Of a stretch of 64,000 bases of DNA, positions 1 to 11,694 are shown piece by piece. Where the stretch lies: contig JANTQA010000070.1 of NCBI GenBank assembly GCA_027625915.1, positions 5,027,001 to 5,091,000 of the forward strand. The letters are read 5' to 3'. The position numbers were made by a program, and so were the translations under genes. A model generated the notes under the pieces. It saw only the letters and a list, made by a program, of their open reading frames with translations, did no database searches and had not been told where the DNA came from. This DNA comes from Anaeramoeba flamelloides (Eukaryota; Metamonada; Anaeramoebidae). Position 1 is the first letter of the stretch; every line of letters starts with the position of its first letter.

Positions 1-3000
1 TAATACAATGGACGGGTTATGTTTTAATGATACTTTCATTGAGAAAATATTGGCAAATTATTCAGTTAAATTTGATGTGTTTTTTTTTTTTTTTTAAATA
101 GTAATGTTTAAATTGAACCCCAATAACAAATTCTTTCAATAGAGTAAATTTTTGGATTTAATCTCTAAAAAAGATATCAACTCTTGGATTATTGTTTGAA
201 AAGGTATTTTAGTTAAAAAAGGATGAAGAGACTCAAAATAGAAGAATTAGCATGGATAGAATAATACCAGTACTAATAAATGTGAAATGTCAGGATTCTA
301 TTTTTGGTATTTTATCAAATCGTATGAATCTTTATCGTTATGATAGAAAACGAAATTGTGAATGAAATTTAATTTCGTTTTTCAGAGAAAATTCAACAAA
401 ATTTTTTCATAAATTGTATTGAATACAGAAATATTATTTTTGAAAAGGTATTCTGATCTACAAAACCTAGAAGTTAAAAAGTCTAAAGAATTCAAAAAAA
501 GAAAGAAAAAAGTTAAAAAAAAATTATTGTTTGTAATTCTTTATTCACCAGTTGGGTGAAGATTGATAAACTAATATGGATAAACAAGGGGGTAAATACC
601 ATTAAAGATCTTAATTATACAAGTTAAAGAAGAAGATAGAGTATTTTCTTTGGTTTTGTAAACAATCAAAGATGAATTGAAATTTTTGTTAACTATTGGA
701 TTTTTTTACTATCCAAGATAAACTAGTAACTTTGTTGTTTTGGTTATTCTATATAAATTGTACATCTGATATTTTAAAATGATAAACTGTTGTAACTATC
801 TTGGGCTTGAAGGTTTTTTGGTTTCTATGATTTGAAATTAATATTTTATAATTAAGAATGTAGAGTTTTATTAGAGGTTAAATATTATTTTTTTGTAATT
901 GATAAAATAGCTTCTTTGTCTAAAAATACTGGTTTATTTTTGAAAAGATAATTAAATATTATTATCATTATTATTATTTTTGAAAACACTTGTTAACTTT
1001 GATTGAAATGAAGAGATAAAAGTACTTTTTCTTTTAAAAAAAAAAAAAAAATGATCAATTGGAAAACAATCAAATCTAAAATCCAGATTTTTTTCTATAA
1101 ATATACTATTTATTTAGATTTATTAGATCCCAAATGTTGATTTAAAAGAATCGAAATAGTTTAAAAATGAATTATTAAATAAAAAAAAATGATTTGTTTG
1201 TTATTTTGAAGGTAGGAAAGGAATTAGAGGTATAAAATTAATTATTTAACCTGTAAATTATAATTAATAACCTGAATTAAATATTTATTTTATTTAATAT
1301 TGAATACAAACTTTACAATTGTATTTTAATTTTTTTATTCAAAATTGTATAAATCTACTAATTCCATTAATATAAATTTTCTTAAATTACTAATTATCAG
1401 ACACTTTAAAATATTTGATTCGTCATAAAGTTAAATTAATACTAATATATTTTTTTTCTAATTTAGATCACTTTTTAATCTTAATTATTTCAAAACTGTG
1501 TTTTTTTTTATTTTAAAAGTAAATTTTTGTTCACTTTTTTCATATAAAATTAGATTACTTTCTTTTATACGAAGAAAAAAAAAATTCTTTTTGAATTATT
1601 TCAGGATATAGAAATTTTGAGATTTTGAAAGATTTTTAAAAATGGACCAAGATTTTTAAAATTTTTAAAATCATTTTTCAAATACAAATTTAATTTTGAT
1701 CTTATAATAAATATATTTTTAACTTCTTTTTTCAATTTTATCAAGTAGTAAAAAATATTGGATATGACTGTAAATTTGCTTAAATAATTTTTTATGTTTA
1801 CTATTTTAATTACCTTGAGAATTACAGTCACACTAAAACGAAAAAAAAAAATCTTTATTTGAACAATGTTTCCTTCAGATTATTCGATGTTTCAAATCTC
1901 CAACTCATAAGAATACGTCCGTCCCCACGACTCTTTTCTAATTTTTTCTTCTTACGAAATATAATATTTTTTTAAAAAAAAACATTCCAAAAAAAGTCAA
2001 ATATGATAAAAAATTTCCAAAAAGAATAAAATTCCCCTGAGTTAGTATTCGTATTCTATCAATCTTTTGTCCTTTCATTCCCAATTTGGATTTTTGAAGA
2101 AAAAAAGAAGAATTCATTTGATAAAATGACATTTTTTTATCATTCATTAAAAGTCATAAAAAGCTGAAAATCGATCAATTAACAACCAAAATGACAACTC
2201 TTCCGAACTAATACAAGATAATCTTTTTTTTTCGTTTTTTGCTACAAACAACCTTAAGGCCTAGTAACTCTTATTTATTTTTTTCCCAGAGGTAATAGAG
2301 TAATTATGTAAATACGGATACAATTAAACCCGATATGCAACTTTGTTTGTCAACTTTAGAGAAATGAATAATTATTTTTAAAAGATTTCATTTTTCCCAA
2401 TGAAATTTTCAGTCAAAAGATCGGATCCTTTTTTGTTGGGTTTTTGGATCAAATTAAAAAAATAAAAATTTGCAAAAATAATTTAATTTTGAAGAAATAT
2501 TACTTTTAGTAATTTCTGAGGGTCTTTATCAACACGTAACCTTGTGGCTTTAATATTATTTTAAAAATACATGAAAAATAAATCAAATATTGTTTCCTTG
2601 AAAATCTAAAAAATTTGATCATTTATTTTATTCAGAAATATTTATTTAATTTCTTGAAATTTAAAAGACTTTTCAATATACTTTTTCAAATATCAAGAGT
2701 ATAAACAAGGAACTCTGTGTATTAAAATCATATATTTGATAATATCTATTATTTTTTTTATTATTAGAAATATGCATTTGAATATGTTTTATTTGTTGCA
2801 AAATCCTGAAAAAATTGAGAAATAAATGTAAAACCTATTTGATACATTTAATCATTGGGTGGTTAATAACCTACTGAAATAATTAAGATTGGGTTATTAA
2901 TTATTGATTATAAATAATCAAATTAAAAAGTATTTCTTTAGATTATAAGTTGAATTTTCAAGGTTTTAAAAAAGAATTTTGGGGAGAATTTTTAATTTGA

Positions 3001-3673
3001 TTGTTTGGTTCTTTTTCTCAAATTTTTTCATTCAATCCCGAGAAAAAATAGATTTGGTCTGTTCTTTAATTCAAAAAAGGATATTTTTTATAAGTTTAAA
3101 ATAATTATAGTATTTTTTTTTGAGATTAAGTAGATTTTTTAAAGTTAGTTATTATAGAACTTAGTAGTTTCATTTTTAAAGTTTATTTTTGTACACTTCC
3201 TTTACAGACAATAAGATTTCAATCTTCTTTCAAGGAAAATATTTTTTTTTAAATTATTCAGAAATATGTTGAATTTTGAACGTTCCTAAAATGAGAAAAA
3301 TAGATCAGACTTTTAAAAACAATAATTCGATTCTGAAAATAGCATTGAAAGTAAGTTTTTTATTGTAGATATCAGATTTTTACTTTATTTTTCAATTTCA
3401 AGATATGGTAAAATTTTTTTAATTTGTTAGTAAATTTACTTGAGGATATTTTTTTAGTTTACTAGTCCCTTAAATGATAAATTTGTTTACTGTTACATTT
3501 CAAAAAAACTTTTAGAAACTCTCTCAGATCAAATATTCCAAAGAGAAAAAAAGAAAAAACATTAAAACCTTTTCAATTCCAACAAAAATACCTCAATTTC
3601 AATTTGTAAAAATATTTTACTTTTCATTTTTTTTACTTTATTTTCTCATTTATTTCTCTCTTGGGAATTTCAA
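1..3673. other. AT-rich intergenic stretch
   Basis: No reading frame here looks like a protein; the few open stretches are short and made of Phe/Ile/Lys/Asn codons expected from base composition. There are frequent poly-T and poly-A runs, an ATT-type microsatellite near 955-980, and a small hairpin near 2858-2916 whose arms both carry the TTAATAACC motif. The last 100 bases before the acyltransferase gene are probably its promoter and 5' UTR, but I recognise no promoter motif. Confidence 0.6.
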
Positions 3674-4975
3674 ATGGAACAATTTGATAAATGGCGTGAC
3701 AAATATACTGGCCTTCGGCCCTTTTTACCAAACCGACTCCAGATACCAAGGCCACCAAAAGGGATCTTTCTTGTCTGGCACTATCTATGTTATTATTTTC
3801 TTCTACCATTAATTTGTCTGCTACGAATGGTATTAGCATTCTTAATCTTTGCAGAATTATGTATTATTACGTTTGTTGTTGAGTATCCATTATCTATGCT
3901 CTCTTTCCCACCATTTACGTGGATCAAAAGAGTTTATAAAAAGATTACGATGCTGATTTATTGCCGCTTTTTATTATTTGCGTTGGGCTATTGGAACATT
4001 GAAGCACAGATTAGTGAAACACTAAGGACTCGACAACGAACCATTTTTGAAGAGAGTTCAACGAAAAAAATCAAAAAGCAAACAAAAATGGGTCATTCAA
4101 CAAACCCAAAAAGCCAAACAAAAATTCTCAAAAAATCTTCCGATCTCAAGTTCAATAGTGGCGATCTGATAATTGCAAACACTAATTCAATCGCCAGTAT
4201 TCTATATCTCGGATTTAGGTTTGCGCCACAGTTCACAGTGATGCCTAATACTTGGAAAGAAGGTGAGGGTTACCCCGGAGAAGATGGTTGTGTCAAGAAA
4301 AGGAATCTAATAACTTGCATTTTTGATTTATTGTTCAACATCAAGCACGAAAAAAATGGAAAAAATACAAAAAAATATATCCCTTTATCACGGTTAATCA
4401 AGCAATCGAAAAAAAGATCAGATGGCCCAGTTGTTGTCTTTCCAGATGGCTTATCTACAAATGGCTCGGGAATGTTAGAGTTTTTACCAATTTTTGAAGA
4501 TTCCAATCTTGAAAAAGACCATCCAAACAGAATCATCCTCTTGGGATTTAAGCATATTAAAAAGACCAGCAAAAAGCAAATGTTTAATCCATCCTTTTCA
4601 ATCGGCAATCCATTTAACCATTTGGTTTCAACCTGTTACCCTTTGGTTAATAACTTGATGGTTAAAATTATAAATCCAATTGAAGTTCCTTTATTACCAA
4701 AGCCAACCATTGGAAACCATCAAAACGAAAAAAATAATGAAACTGATGAAAGCGATGAAATTTCTGATCAAGAATTAAGTGATGAATTTGAAGAAAATAA
4801 TGAAATCTCTCAAAAAATGCTTATTTGGACAGAAATGTTACAAGAATCACTTTGTAAAGGTTTGAAAATTAAAAAAACCAAATTTGTTACAATTGATAAA
4901 TTTGAATTTATGGAAGCTTGGAAAGAAAAAGAAAAGGAATCGAAAAATAAAGAAAAGGAAAAAAAGGAAAAATAA
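3674..4975 (+). CDS. LOA1/VPS66-like lysophospholipid acyltransferase family protein
   Basis: Single-exon gene of 433 codons, ATG to TAA. The N-terminus (EQFDKWRDKYTGLRPFLPN, residues 2-20) closely matches my memory of yeast Loa1/Vps66, a lysophosphatidic acid acyltransferase of the ER and lipid droplets. Hydrophobic segments at about residues 32-78 and 95-110 would anchor it in a membrane. The PlsC-type fold is suggested by a glycerolipid-binding-like block (VVFPDGLSTNGSGML, about residues 253-267) equivalent to the usual FPEGT motif. The expected catalytic motif NHxSxxD reads NTNSIAS (about residues 169-175), so both the His and the Asp appear lost. The C-terminus is acidic, then Lys/Glu-rich. 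It could be a divergent enzyme or a pseudoenzyme. Family assignment is good; activity is uncertain. Confidence 0.8.
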   Translation: MEQFDKWRDKYTGLRPFLPNRLQIPRPPKGIFLVWHYLCYYFLLPLICLLRMVLAFLIFAELCIITFVVEYPLSMLSFPPFTWIKRVYKKITMLIYCRFLLFALGYWNIEAQISETLRTRQRTIFEESSTKKIKKQTKMGHSTNPKSQTKILKKSSDLKFNSGDLIIANTNSIASILYLGFRFAPQFTVMPNTWKEGEGYPGEDGCVKKRNLITCIFDLLFNIKHEKNGKNTKKYIPLSRLIKQSKKRSDGPVVVFPDGLSTNGSGMLEFLPIFEDSNLEKDHPNRIILLGFKHIKKTSKKQMFNPSFSIGNPFNHLVSTCYPLVNNLMVKIINPIEVPLLPKPTIGNHQNEKNNETDESDEISDQELSDEFEENNEISQKMLIWTEMLQESLCKGLKIKKTKFVTIDKFEFMEAWKEKEKESKNKEKEKKEK

Positions 4976-5139
4976 AAAATTTTTTTGCTATTTTTTTTTT
5001 TATTTTTTTTATTATTACACAAGTTGAAAATATTTTGATATATTAAATTTTTAATTAAAGTTTGTTTTTATTTGAAGTTTAAAGATTTTAATTACATATA
5101 CATAAAAGGGGATGTATTAATTTTTTATATTTTTGGATT
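4976..5139. other. 3' flank of acyltransferase gene
   Basis: Poly-T rich sequence directly after the stop, with AATAAA-like words just downstream that could serve in 3' end formation. Nothing else is visible before the HRE repeat begins. Confidence 0.4.
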
Positions 5140-6540
5140 TATTTGCTAATTTTACCCTTTTTAATGACTTCAAAATGAAGTCTCTAGATTGGTGGGTTTT
5201 TTTTGATCAAAAATTATTTTGAAAGGTATTTTATAATTTAAGTTGAAAATCCCATTTTCCACGTTCAATAATATTTTTTTTTTGATTTTAATAGTAAAAA
5301 ATATTGAATATTTTTTTTCTTTCGAACAAAGAGGATATTTTAATATCTTTCAAAAACATTTTAATTTTAATAAATATTTTTAAAATGGTTGATCAATTAT
5401 TTTGATAATTAAAGAATTGTTATTTCGTTTAAATTGAAAAGACATTTTTTTTTTTTTTTATGGTTTTGCCATTATGTTTTCTTGAGTTTTCTGTTTATAT
5501 GTGAGGTGTTCTCGGTTTTTTTGAGGTTTACTATTTTATTTTGAAGTGTCCTAGGTTTTCTTGGGGTTTTCTATTTTATTTTGAAAATGAATTGATTCTC
5601 TAAATAAATAGAAAACCCCAAGAAAACCTAGGACACTTCAAAATAAAACAGAAAACATCAAGAAAACCTTGGACACTTTTCGTTAGTTTTTTCTTTAATT
5701 TTTGAAATAAACATAAATTAAAATATATTTTTTGTTTATTCTGAATATTAAAAAAAAAAAAAAAGCCATTAATTTTTCCAGAATTTAAAAAAATTGAGTC
5801 AAATCTTTGATTTTTCTCCGTTCTTTTGAAATTTGAAAAACTGGGTACTTCATGATACTTGATGAACACTTCCGATAGTTTTTTTTTGAATTTTTCAAAT
5901 AAACAGAAATTTTAAATAAATTGTCTGGTTGATTTCAAAAAGTAAAAAAATCACTCGGACATTTCAGTTACGTTTTCCAGAAATCAAATCAATACAGTAA
6001 AATCAGTTAAAAGTACCTGGTTCTTTCATATTCTGGAAAACCCTGGATACTTTTTATGTTTTTAATTTATTTAATTTAAGATATTAAAAGAAAATATCTT
6101 AAATTTTCTTTTTATTTCTTAAATTAAAAAAAAACGAGGGACTCTATGAAAATTGAAAGGAGCTCTTGTTATTTTTTCCAGAATTTAAATGAATGGAGCA
6201 GCATTCTTATTTTGTAGAATTCTTATGAATTCTTGTAACACTCGTATACTCTTGTAAGATTTTCAGGGGTTACACGAAAATTTTGTAACATAGGGATTAG
6301 ATTTTATTCTTTTAAATCCTGTTATTCCAAGTAAATTTTTGTTATGTTTCCCAAGAGTTTTGAATTTTGGAAATCTTAGGGTTTCAAATATTTATGATTC
6401 AGTTATTTTTTTTATAATTCAGTTTTCATAGATAAGTATAAATTTTTTTAAAAAAGTGGTTATTATCTATTCAAATATAGATCCCAAAGTTGAATTAACC
6501 ATTAATTCTTTTATCAAGTGATTTAAAGTTTTTTGTCTAA
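5140..6540 (+). repeat. HRE dispersed hairpin-rich element, copy A
   Basis: This is one of at least four related copies. It starts with the word TTTGCTAATTTT, shared with copies at 12655 and (reverse) 61630. It continues through a shared block ending GATTAAAGAATT (about 5410-5418). It then enters an array of inverted units and ends near a shared block AGATCCCAAAGTTGAATTAA (6479-6498). A near-perfect hairpin has arms of about 42 bp at 5531-5575 and 5606-5649, centred on CCTAGGACACTT-type words. No coding capacity and no terminal inverted repeats were found, so it is probably non-autonomous. Boundaries are approximate, from comparing copies by eye. Confidence 0.7.
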
Positions 6541-6746
6541 AGAAAAAATTGATTTTTTATCATTTCGGCAATTAAAATAAAAGTACTACTAAAAAAATTA
6601 ACATAATAACTTCAAAAATCTGAATTTCTGAAATATTGATTAAATTCAAAATAAACTTTTTTTTGAAGAATGAAAGGTTAATAAAGTATTTTTTTTATCT
6701 AAATCAAAATGTTCAATTTTATTTTTCCAAGTATTGTTTTTTAAAA

Positions 6747-6942
6747 TACATTACACTTTTAGGACCCAAAACTTTCTATCAAATTTAATTCACAAAGTAG
6801 TCTCAATTTTAAGAACATTTTTTAGAATTTTGTTCAACTCAAATTATTTTACTAGAATTTGAATTGTGTGCCTTTATATGAGATTATTGCATTACCATAA
6901 ATTTCTGTGAAAGTTTGTGTCTTAAAAGTGGAGCTGGCTGTA
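6747..6942 (+). mobile_element. TA-flanked MITE, family M1, degenerate copy
   Basis: About 196 bp including TA at each end. The right end (AAAGTTTGTGTCTTAAAAG then CTGGCTGTA) matches the right terminus of the copy at 20684-20880. The left end (CACTTTTAGGACCCAAAACT) matches that copy's left arm, and the two arms are imperfect inverted repeats of each other. TA flanks and short non-coding length fit a Tc1/mariner-type non-autonomous element. Divergence between the arms suggests an older insertion than the 20.7-kb copy. Confidence 0.7.
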
Positions 6943-8807
6943 TTTTTATTTATTTGTTTTGTTCTTCTTCTTTTTTTTTCTACTTATTTCAATCAACATC
7001 TATTACATTACCAAATAGATATTCTATGGTTCAAATTAATGTATAGATAAAACTCCTTGATATGGGAAGAACTTTTTTTTCAATAACTAGTATTGAATTT
7101 AATGTTTTTATTCAGATTTTAGTGTTGTTTTAGAAATTTTTTGGAGAAAAAGTGCTACTTTGACTACCAAATGAGGGGAAATCGTGTCTAAACACGCTCT
7201 TGTAAGTGTTCTAGTATCTCATTTAATTGTTTTCATTTTTTATTTGTTTGATAAAAAAGGGGGGGTTCAAAATTCCAACGATTTTGAACATTTTTTGATA
7301 TTACCAAAATTTGATTTTCATGATTTCTATATTTTCATTTCGAATAAACAAAAGAAAAGTATTCACATATTATTCAAATTATCTTTTACAAATACTTTTC
7401 TGTATTTAAAATATTTTAAAGATTAAACTAGTATGTGAAAATCACTGAAAGTTATTTATTTTTTAAAATTATTTTTCATAAAACTATTTAAAAAATATTT
7501 TTTTTGTTGGTGGTTTAGGTTTGATAAATAACAAGATTGTTTGTACAATTGATTAATAATGAAAATTCTTTTTGATAAGATAATGTAAAATAACATATAA
7601 ACTCAACACCCTTCTGAATGTAAGATTATTCCTTCAAGACTGTGTTTTTGATGGAAATTTATAATAATGTTTCTTCTTTTCAAGATTTTGTGGTTGGTAA
7701 ATATCAGATAATTTTATTCAGTGAGATCTGCGAAGGAAAAAATAACACGATTTTACTTAATTTGATACCCTTGTGACAAAAAATGAAAAAGAAGATTACA
7801 AAAAATTGATTTTTAGAGATAATTTCCTTTTATATCATTTTTAAAGAACCTGGAACCTTATTAAGAAGTTTCTATGGTTTATTGTTTGATTCGATAATTA
7901 AGTTGTGGGGGTCTTAAAAATAGCATCGAAGGTCAAAAAGAGAAAAATAAAAAACTCTGGATTTTTTTTTTTTTACATTTTTATTTAAAAAAAAAATAAT
8001 ATTTTACAATAATGGCACATTAATGAGTTTAAAATTGTATTAAATTCACCAAAAATTCACATTTCCTAAATAAGAAAGATCATTTTTTCTCAACAAATTC
8101 AATATTTTTTGTAAATTAAAAAAAAAAAAAAAAAAAAATCCATATTTTTTTCAGAAATTCTTTAATAATGAACCATTTTAGATAAAATTTTCTATTTGGT
8201 TTTATCATCTCAAACGTTACTATTAGGATTATAATAATTAAAAATGCCAGATCTACCCGATTCAAAATATTAATTCAAAGGGGTTTTAATGGTAAAAATA
8301 ACCCCCAAATCAACAATCTTGTAAAAAAATCAATAATTATTATTCTTTGAGATCTGAAAAAAATCATTTTTATATACTAAGTTAATTTCACCAAAGTAGA
8401 TATCATTTTGGTTATTTTCTTGATCTGAAATTCGATTTTTATATTTATTTGTCAAATTTTAAATACTTTTTTAAAAATCAAATCACTTTTTGACCAATAA
8501 AAAAAAATCCAAAAGTGACAAATTTTTCAAAGAGAAAAAATAAAAATAATCTTTTCAAGTAATAATAAAAAACAACTTTAACAGCACGCCTCTTTAATTA
8601 TGGATTCTGTTTTGAGATGTGTTAAAGATAAGAGGAAGTATTACCTTATGAATAAACACCGAGAATTGAAAAGGAGAGAATAACTTTGTTTGGAATTAAA
8701 AAAAAAGTTCTGCTTTAATGATAGATGATTAAAGAGAAGAAACTCACTCAAACATTTGGTTCTTAAACAAAAAATTCAAAATGTTTTCAAGGTAAGGTAA
8801 AACTGAA
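6943..8807. other. Intergenic stretch with one short protein-like frame
   Basis: Mostly featureless AT-rich DNA with long A/T runs (for example near 7968 and 8118). One short frame starting with ATG at 8599 (27 codons, to 8682) reads with a varied composition (DSVLRCVKDKRKYYLM) unlike the surrounding background. It has no recognisable homology and could be an exon relic. The open frame at 7184-7426 is Phe/Ile-rich and not convincing. Confidence 0.3.
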
Positions 8808-8966
8808 ATGAAAATATTGATTGGGTTCAATTCACAAATTTTTGAAAATTTAATTCCCAAAAAATCCTTTCATATAAAATTTTCCTCACTCAACCTCAAC
8901 CGGGTTTCTCTTGATACAACTAATTGGGTTTTGAGAGAAACATCCAAACAAAAAAATATTAAGTGA
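8808..8966 (+). pseudogene. Short protein-like open frame, possible exon or gene relic
   Basis: An ATG-started frame of 52 codons (begins MKILIGFNSQIFENLIPKK) lies in a locally GC-richer patch and has balanced residue use (LNLNRVSLDTTNWVLRETS). A strong donor-like GTGAGT overlaps its stop codon, and GTAAGG lies just upstream, so it may be part of a spliced gene. I find no continuing exon and recognise no family. It could also be chance. Confidence 0.22.
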
Positions 8967-10706
8967 GTTTGGCAAGGATCATGTTTTTCCCAAAAACAAT
9001 TCCGGGTTAAACTCTCCTCTTAGACATGGTGTGGTGACTTAATTCAAGGAAAAACAAAGAAAAACAAAAAAACTATACAACCAAAAGATAGCCCATTTTG
9101 TTGGAATTAATCAAATATTTGTCTCAACAATTTAACAATTCAACCGATCCCAATTGTCAAAAATCATAGAAAATACGATCATTTAGAAAGTTAGAATAAG
9201 AGTTGTTTTTTTTGAATGTTTGAAATGATCTTCCTATTTTTAAGGTTGAAAAATCGTAATTATTTTTCAATTTCATTTTTACCTTTCCAATACAAGGTGT
9301 TTGAGTTTAGATATCAAAATTTCTTGTTCGATTTTTCATATAAATAATTATAAAAAATCCTTTTTTGATCCCAATTGGAGAATATTTTAAAAAATATCCC
9401 TTAACAATTAAAATGAGGTTGGACCATATAGTATTGAGACTATTTGTTGAATTGCAAACATAGTCCTTAACTAAAGACTAAAGTATCATTTGAAAATAAC
9501 AAAACTCTCAATCATTAACTTTTTTTATTCAGTAGTCTCTATTGAGCAAATTTGAGTTTTAAATGATCAAGTAAAGACAGTTCTCAACAGTACGACACAA
9601 AATGTTTTTAATTGGGCCATTTCCTTAATCTGTTTCAGATTTGACTATTATTTTATCAAAACTAATTTTTGAAAAAACAATTATGCTCAAATTTTCAAAT
9701 TGGGTTTTTCCCGAAATTATTTCTGAGATCTTAAAAAAATTACACTTGATTAAATATCGAATACAATTTGTCTTTTGTTTCCCATTTTTGATCAGGGAAT
9801 TTGATGATTTCTTTGAGAACAATTCTATTTTTTTAAAAATTTTCTTCAGTTTTGATACTAATAAGATCTCCTTCAAAAGTATTTTTGACCACTTTTTTAA
9901 AAGAGTTAAAACTGATCAGCCCAATAATAATTTCAATCTAAATTCATAAAGTTGTTTTTAAAGCAGAAATACTCAAAGAAATGTAAAGTATTGATTATCA
10001 GATCAAATTTCATCACTTGTAATATTCACTAAGAGACTAAAAATATTTCCTATTGATAAATAAAATCATAAAACGTTTTTGAGAATCAAATAAAAGTTGA
10101 CAAAAACAAAATAGCCAAAAAACAACTTTCCGAAAGAAATTCGTATGGTTTGGAAATCATTACAATGAAAAGAATTAGTTCTGTCAGATTCAAAAGAGAA
10201 TTTGCACAACGAAAAAAAAACAAGATAATTTTTTTTTATAATTTTTTAAATTGAGTTTATGAAAGGGAAAATCAGTTTAAATTTACAATTGCAAATATAT
10301 TTTTAAAAGGGTTTTAGTCTTTATTTGAGCATTAAAAAAAAATATAAATTAAATTTTGATATAAATGGATTGAGATTGAAAAATGTTTATTTAAAAATAA
10401 TCAAAAATTAATACATAATAGGGCTTTTTTCTTTAAAAAACAAAACATACAAACAACCGTAATATTAAAATTTAATCCAGAAGGCGATTTAAAGCTTTTA
10501 TTCCGAAATAATATGATAAAAAGTAAAATAAAATTAAATTCGTTTTCCATTTGAATCAAAATTTCAACAAATTAATTCTGGGAAATAAGGGTTAACCCTT
10601 GTTTGTTTCAAATTCTCAAAATATTTTAAAACAAGAACGCCAATCATTTTTTGATAAAGTACATTTTATTCTAAATTATTCAATTTTAATTTTTTTTTCT
10701 CTAAAA
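8967..10706. other. Intergenic stretch upstream of orphan membrane protein
   Basis: A short GC-richer patch around 8990-9060 is followed by ordinary AT-rich sequence. Two overlapping open frames near 9625-9949 on opposite strands are composed of Phe/Ile/Lys/Ser and show no motif. The final ~100 bases before 10707 are T-rich and likely 5' UTR. Confidence 0.4.
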
Positions 10707-11694
10707 ATGGCATTTGAAAATATGAATCCTAGATTTAGGATTCTTATAGGATTCGTTTTAACAGCAATTTTAGCACTTTTAGGTTCCACGCTTAATTATT
10801 GGATGTATGGCACAGTAGTTGTCAAAAGCGATGATGAAACGGCCAAGCCTGTGACAGATCTTGAAGCGAATTTAGGAACATTAAATATGATTGTACGAGG
10901 TGACTTTGAAGCCGAAGACATTAACTTTAGCGAAAAGTTATCTAGTATGGAAGAGGAAACAGGTAAGTCACTTGAGATTTTTTTGCCTACTTTTTTTTTT
11001 TTTTTTTTTTTTTTATATTTTTAATTTCAAAAGTGCAAAATATTATATTTTTTCATTTTGAAATCTTGTTACTCAATTTCAAATCAAACCAAACTGAATT
11101 TAAAAAACTGCTTTTAATAAATAGATGAAAAGTTTCACGATGACTGGAACAAGCTTTATTCAGTTATGACTGTTGTAAATGTTGCGATTGGTGTTGGATT
11201 TTTGTTTATGTTAATTGCATCTTTGATCCCTCCGCCACTTTATTATGTTTTAGGCCTCGTTCCAATTATCTGCTTTGGGGGCGCGCCACTTTATTTTTAT
11301 TTGCAGAAACCAGACTTGGATGATATGCTATTTAATGACGAAAAGTCAGCATATACGCTCTACGAAAGCGACGGTTCAGTTAACACACAGCAGATCATGT
11401 TTGTTTCGTATTCAGTATACTTAATGGGTGCAGCCTTTCTGGCTGCTATCGCTGGTTATTTAAACGGTAGACAAGTTTGGAAGAAAGGTTTGTCTTTTTC
11501 TTTTCCTGTTTCTTTGTGTCCTCAAAATCTTACTTTGACATTTTTTGATCATAAAATTCTTCCCTTTTTATCCAACCAATTCCTTTGTTTTTTTTTTAAT
11601 TTATTTTATTTTTTCAATCTTTTTAATTTGTGATTATATTTTTTTATTTTATCCTATTTGAATAGAAAAAAGGGAAAACGAAGCCTATGTTTAA
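10707..11694 (+). CDS. Orphan four-helix membrane protein (three exons)
   Basis: Exons 10707-10962, 11125-11487 and 11666-11694 join in frame (donors GTAAGT and GTTTGT, acceptors ATAG and AATAG) to give 215 residues. The start is the ATG giving MAFENMNPRFR; the frame upstream of it is non-canonical. Four hydrophobic helices are visible: about residues 11-34, 98-118, 123-145 and 177-196. Between helices 1 and 2 lies an acidic ~60-residue loop (SDDETAKPVTDLEAN). The tail after helix 4 is short and charged and ends in NEAYV. Codon use is clearly richer in G+C than the introns. I do not recognise the family. The last exon is only 29 bp and rests on splice phase alone. Confidence 0.75.

Noticed and set aside
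7184-7426. 80-codon plus-strand frame
   Set aside because: Hydrophobic AT-driven composition and no recognisable domain.
9625-9949. Overlapping open frames on both strands
   Set aside because: Phe/Ile/Lys/Ser composition expected of AT-rich DNA, with no start context, motif or splice support.
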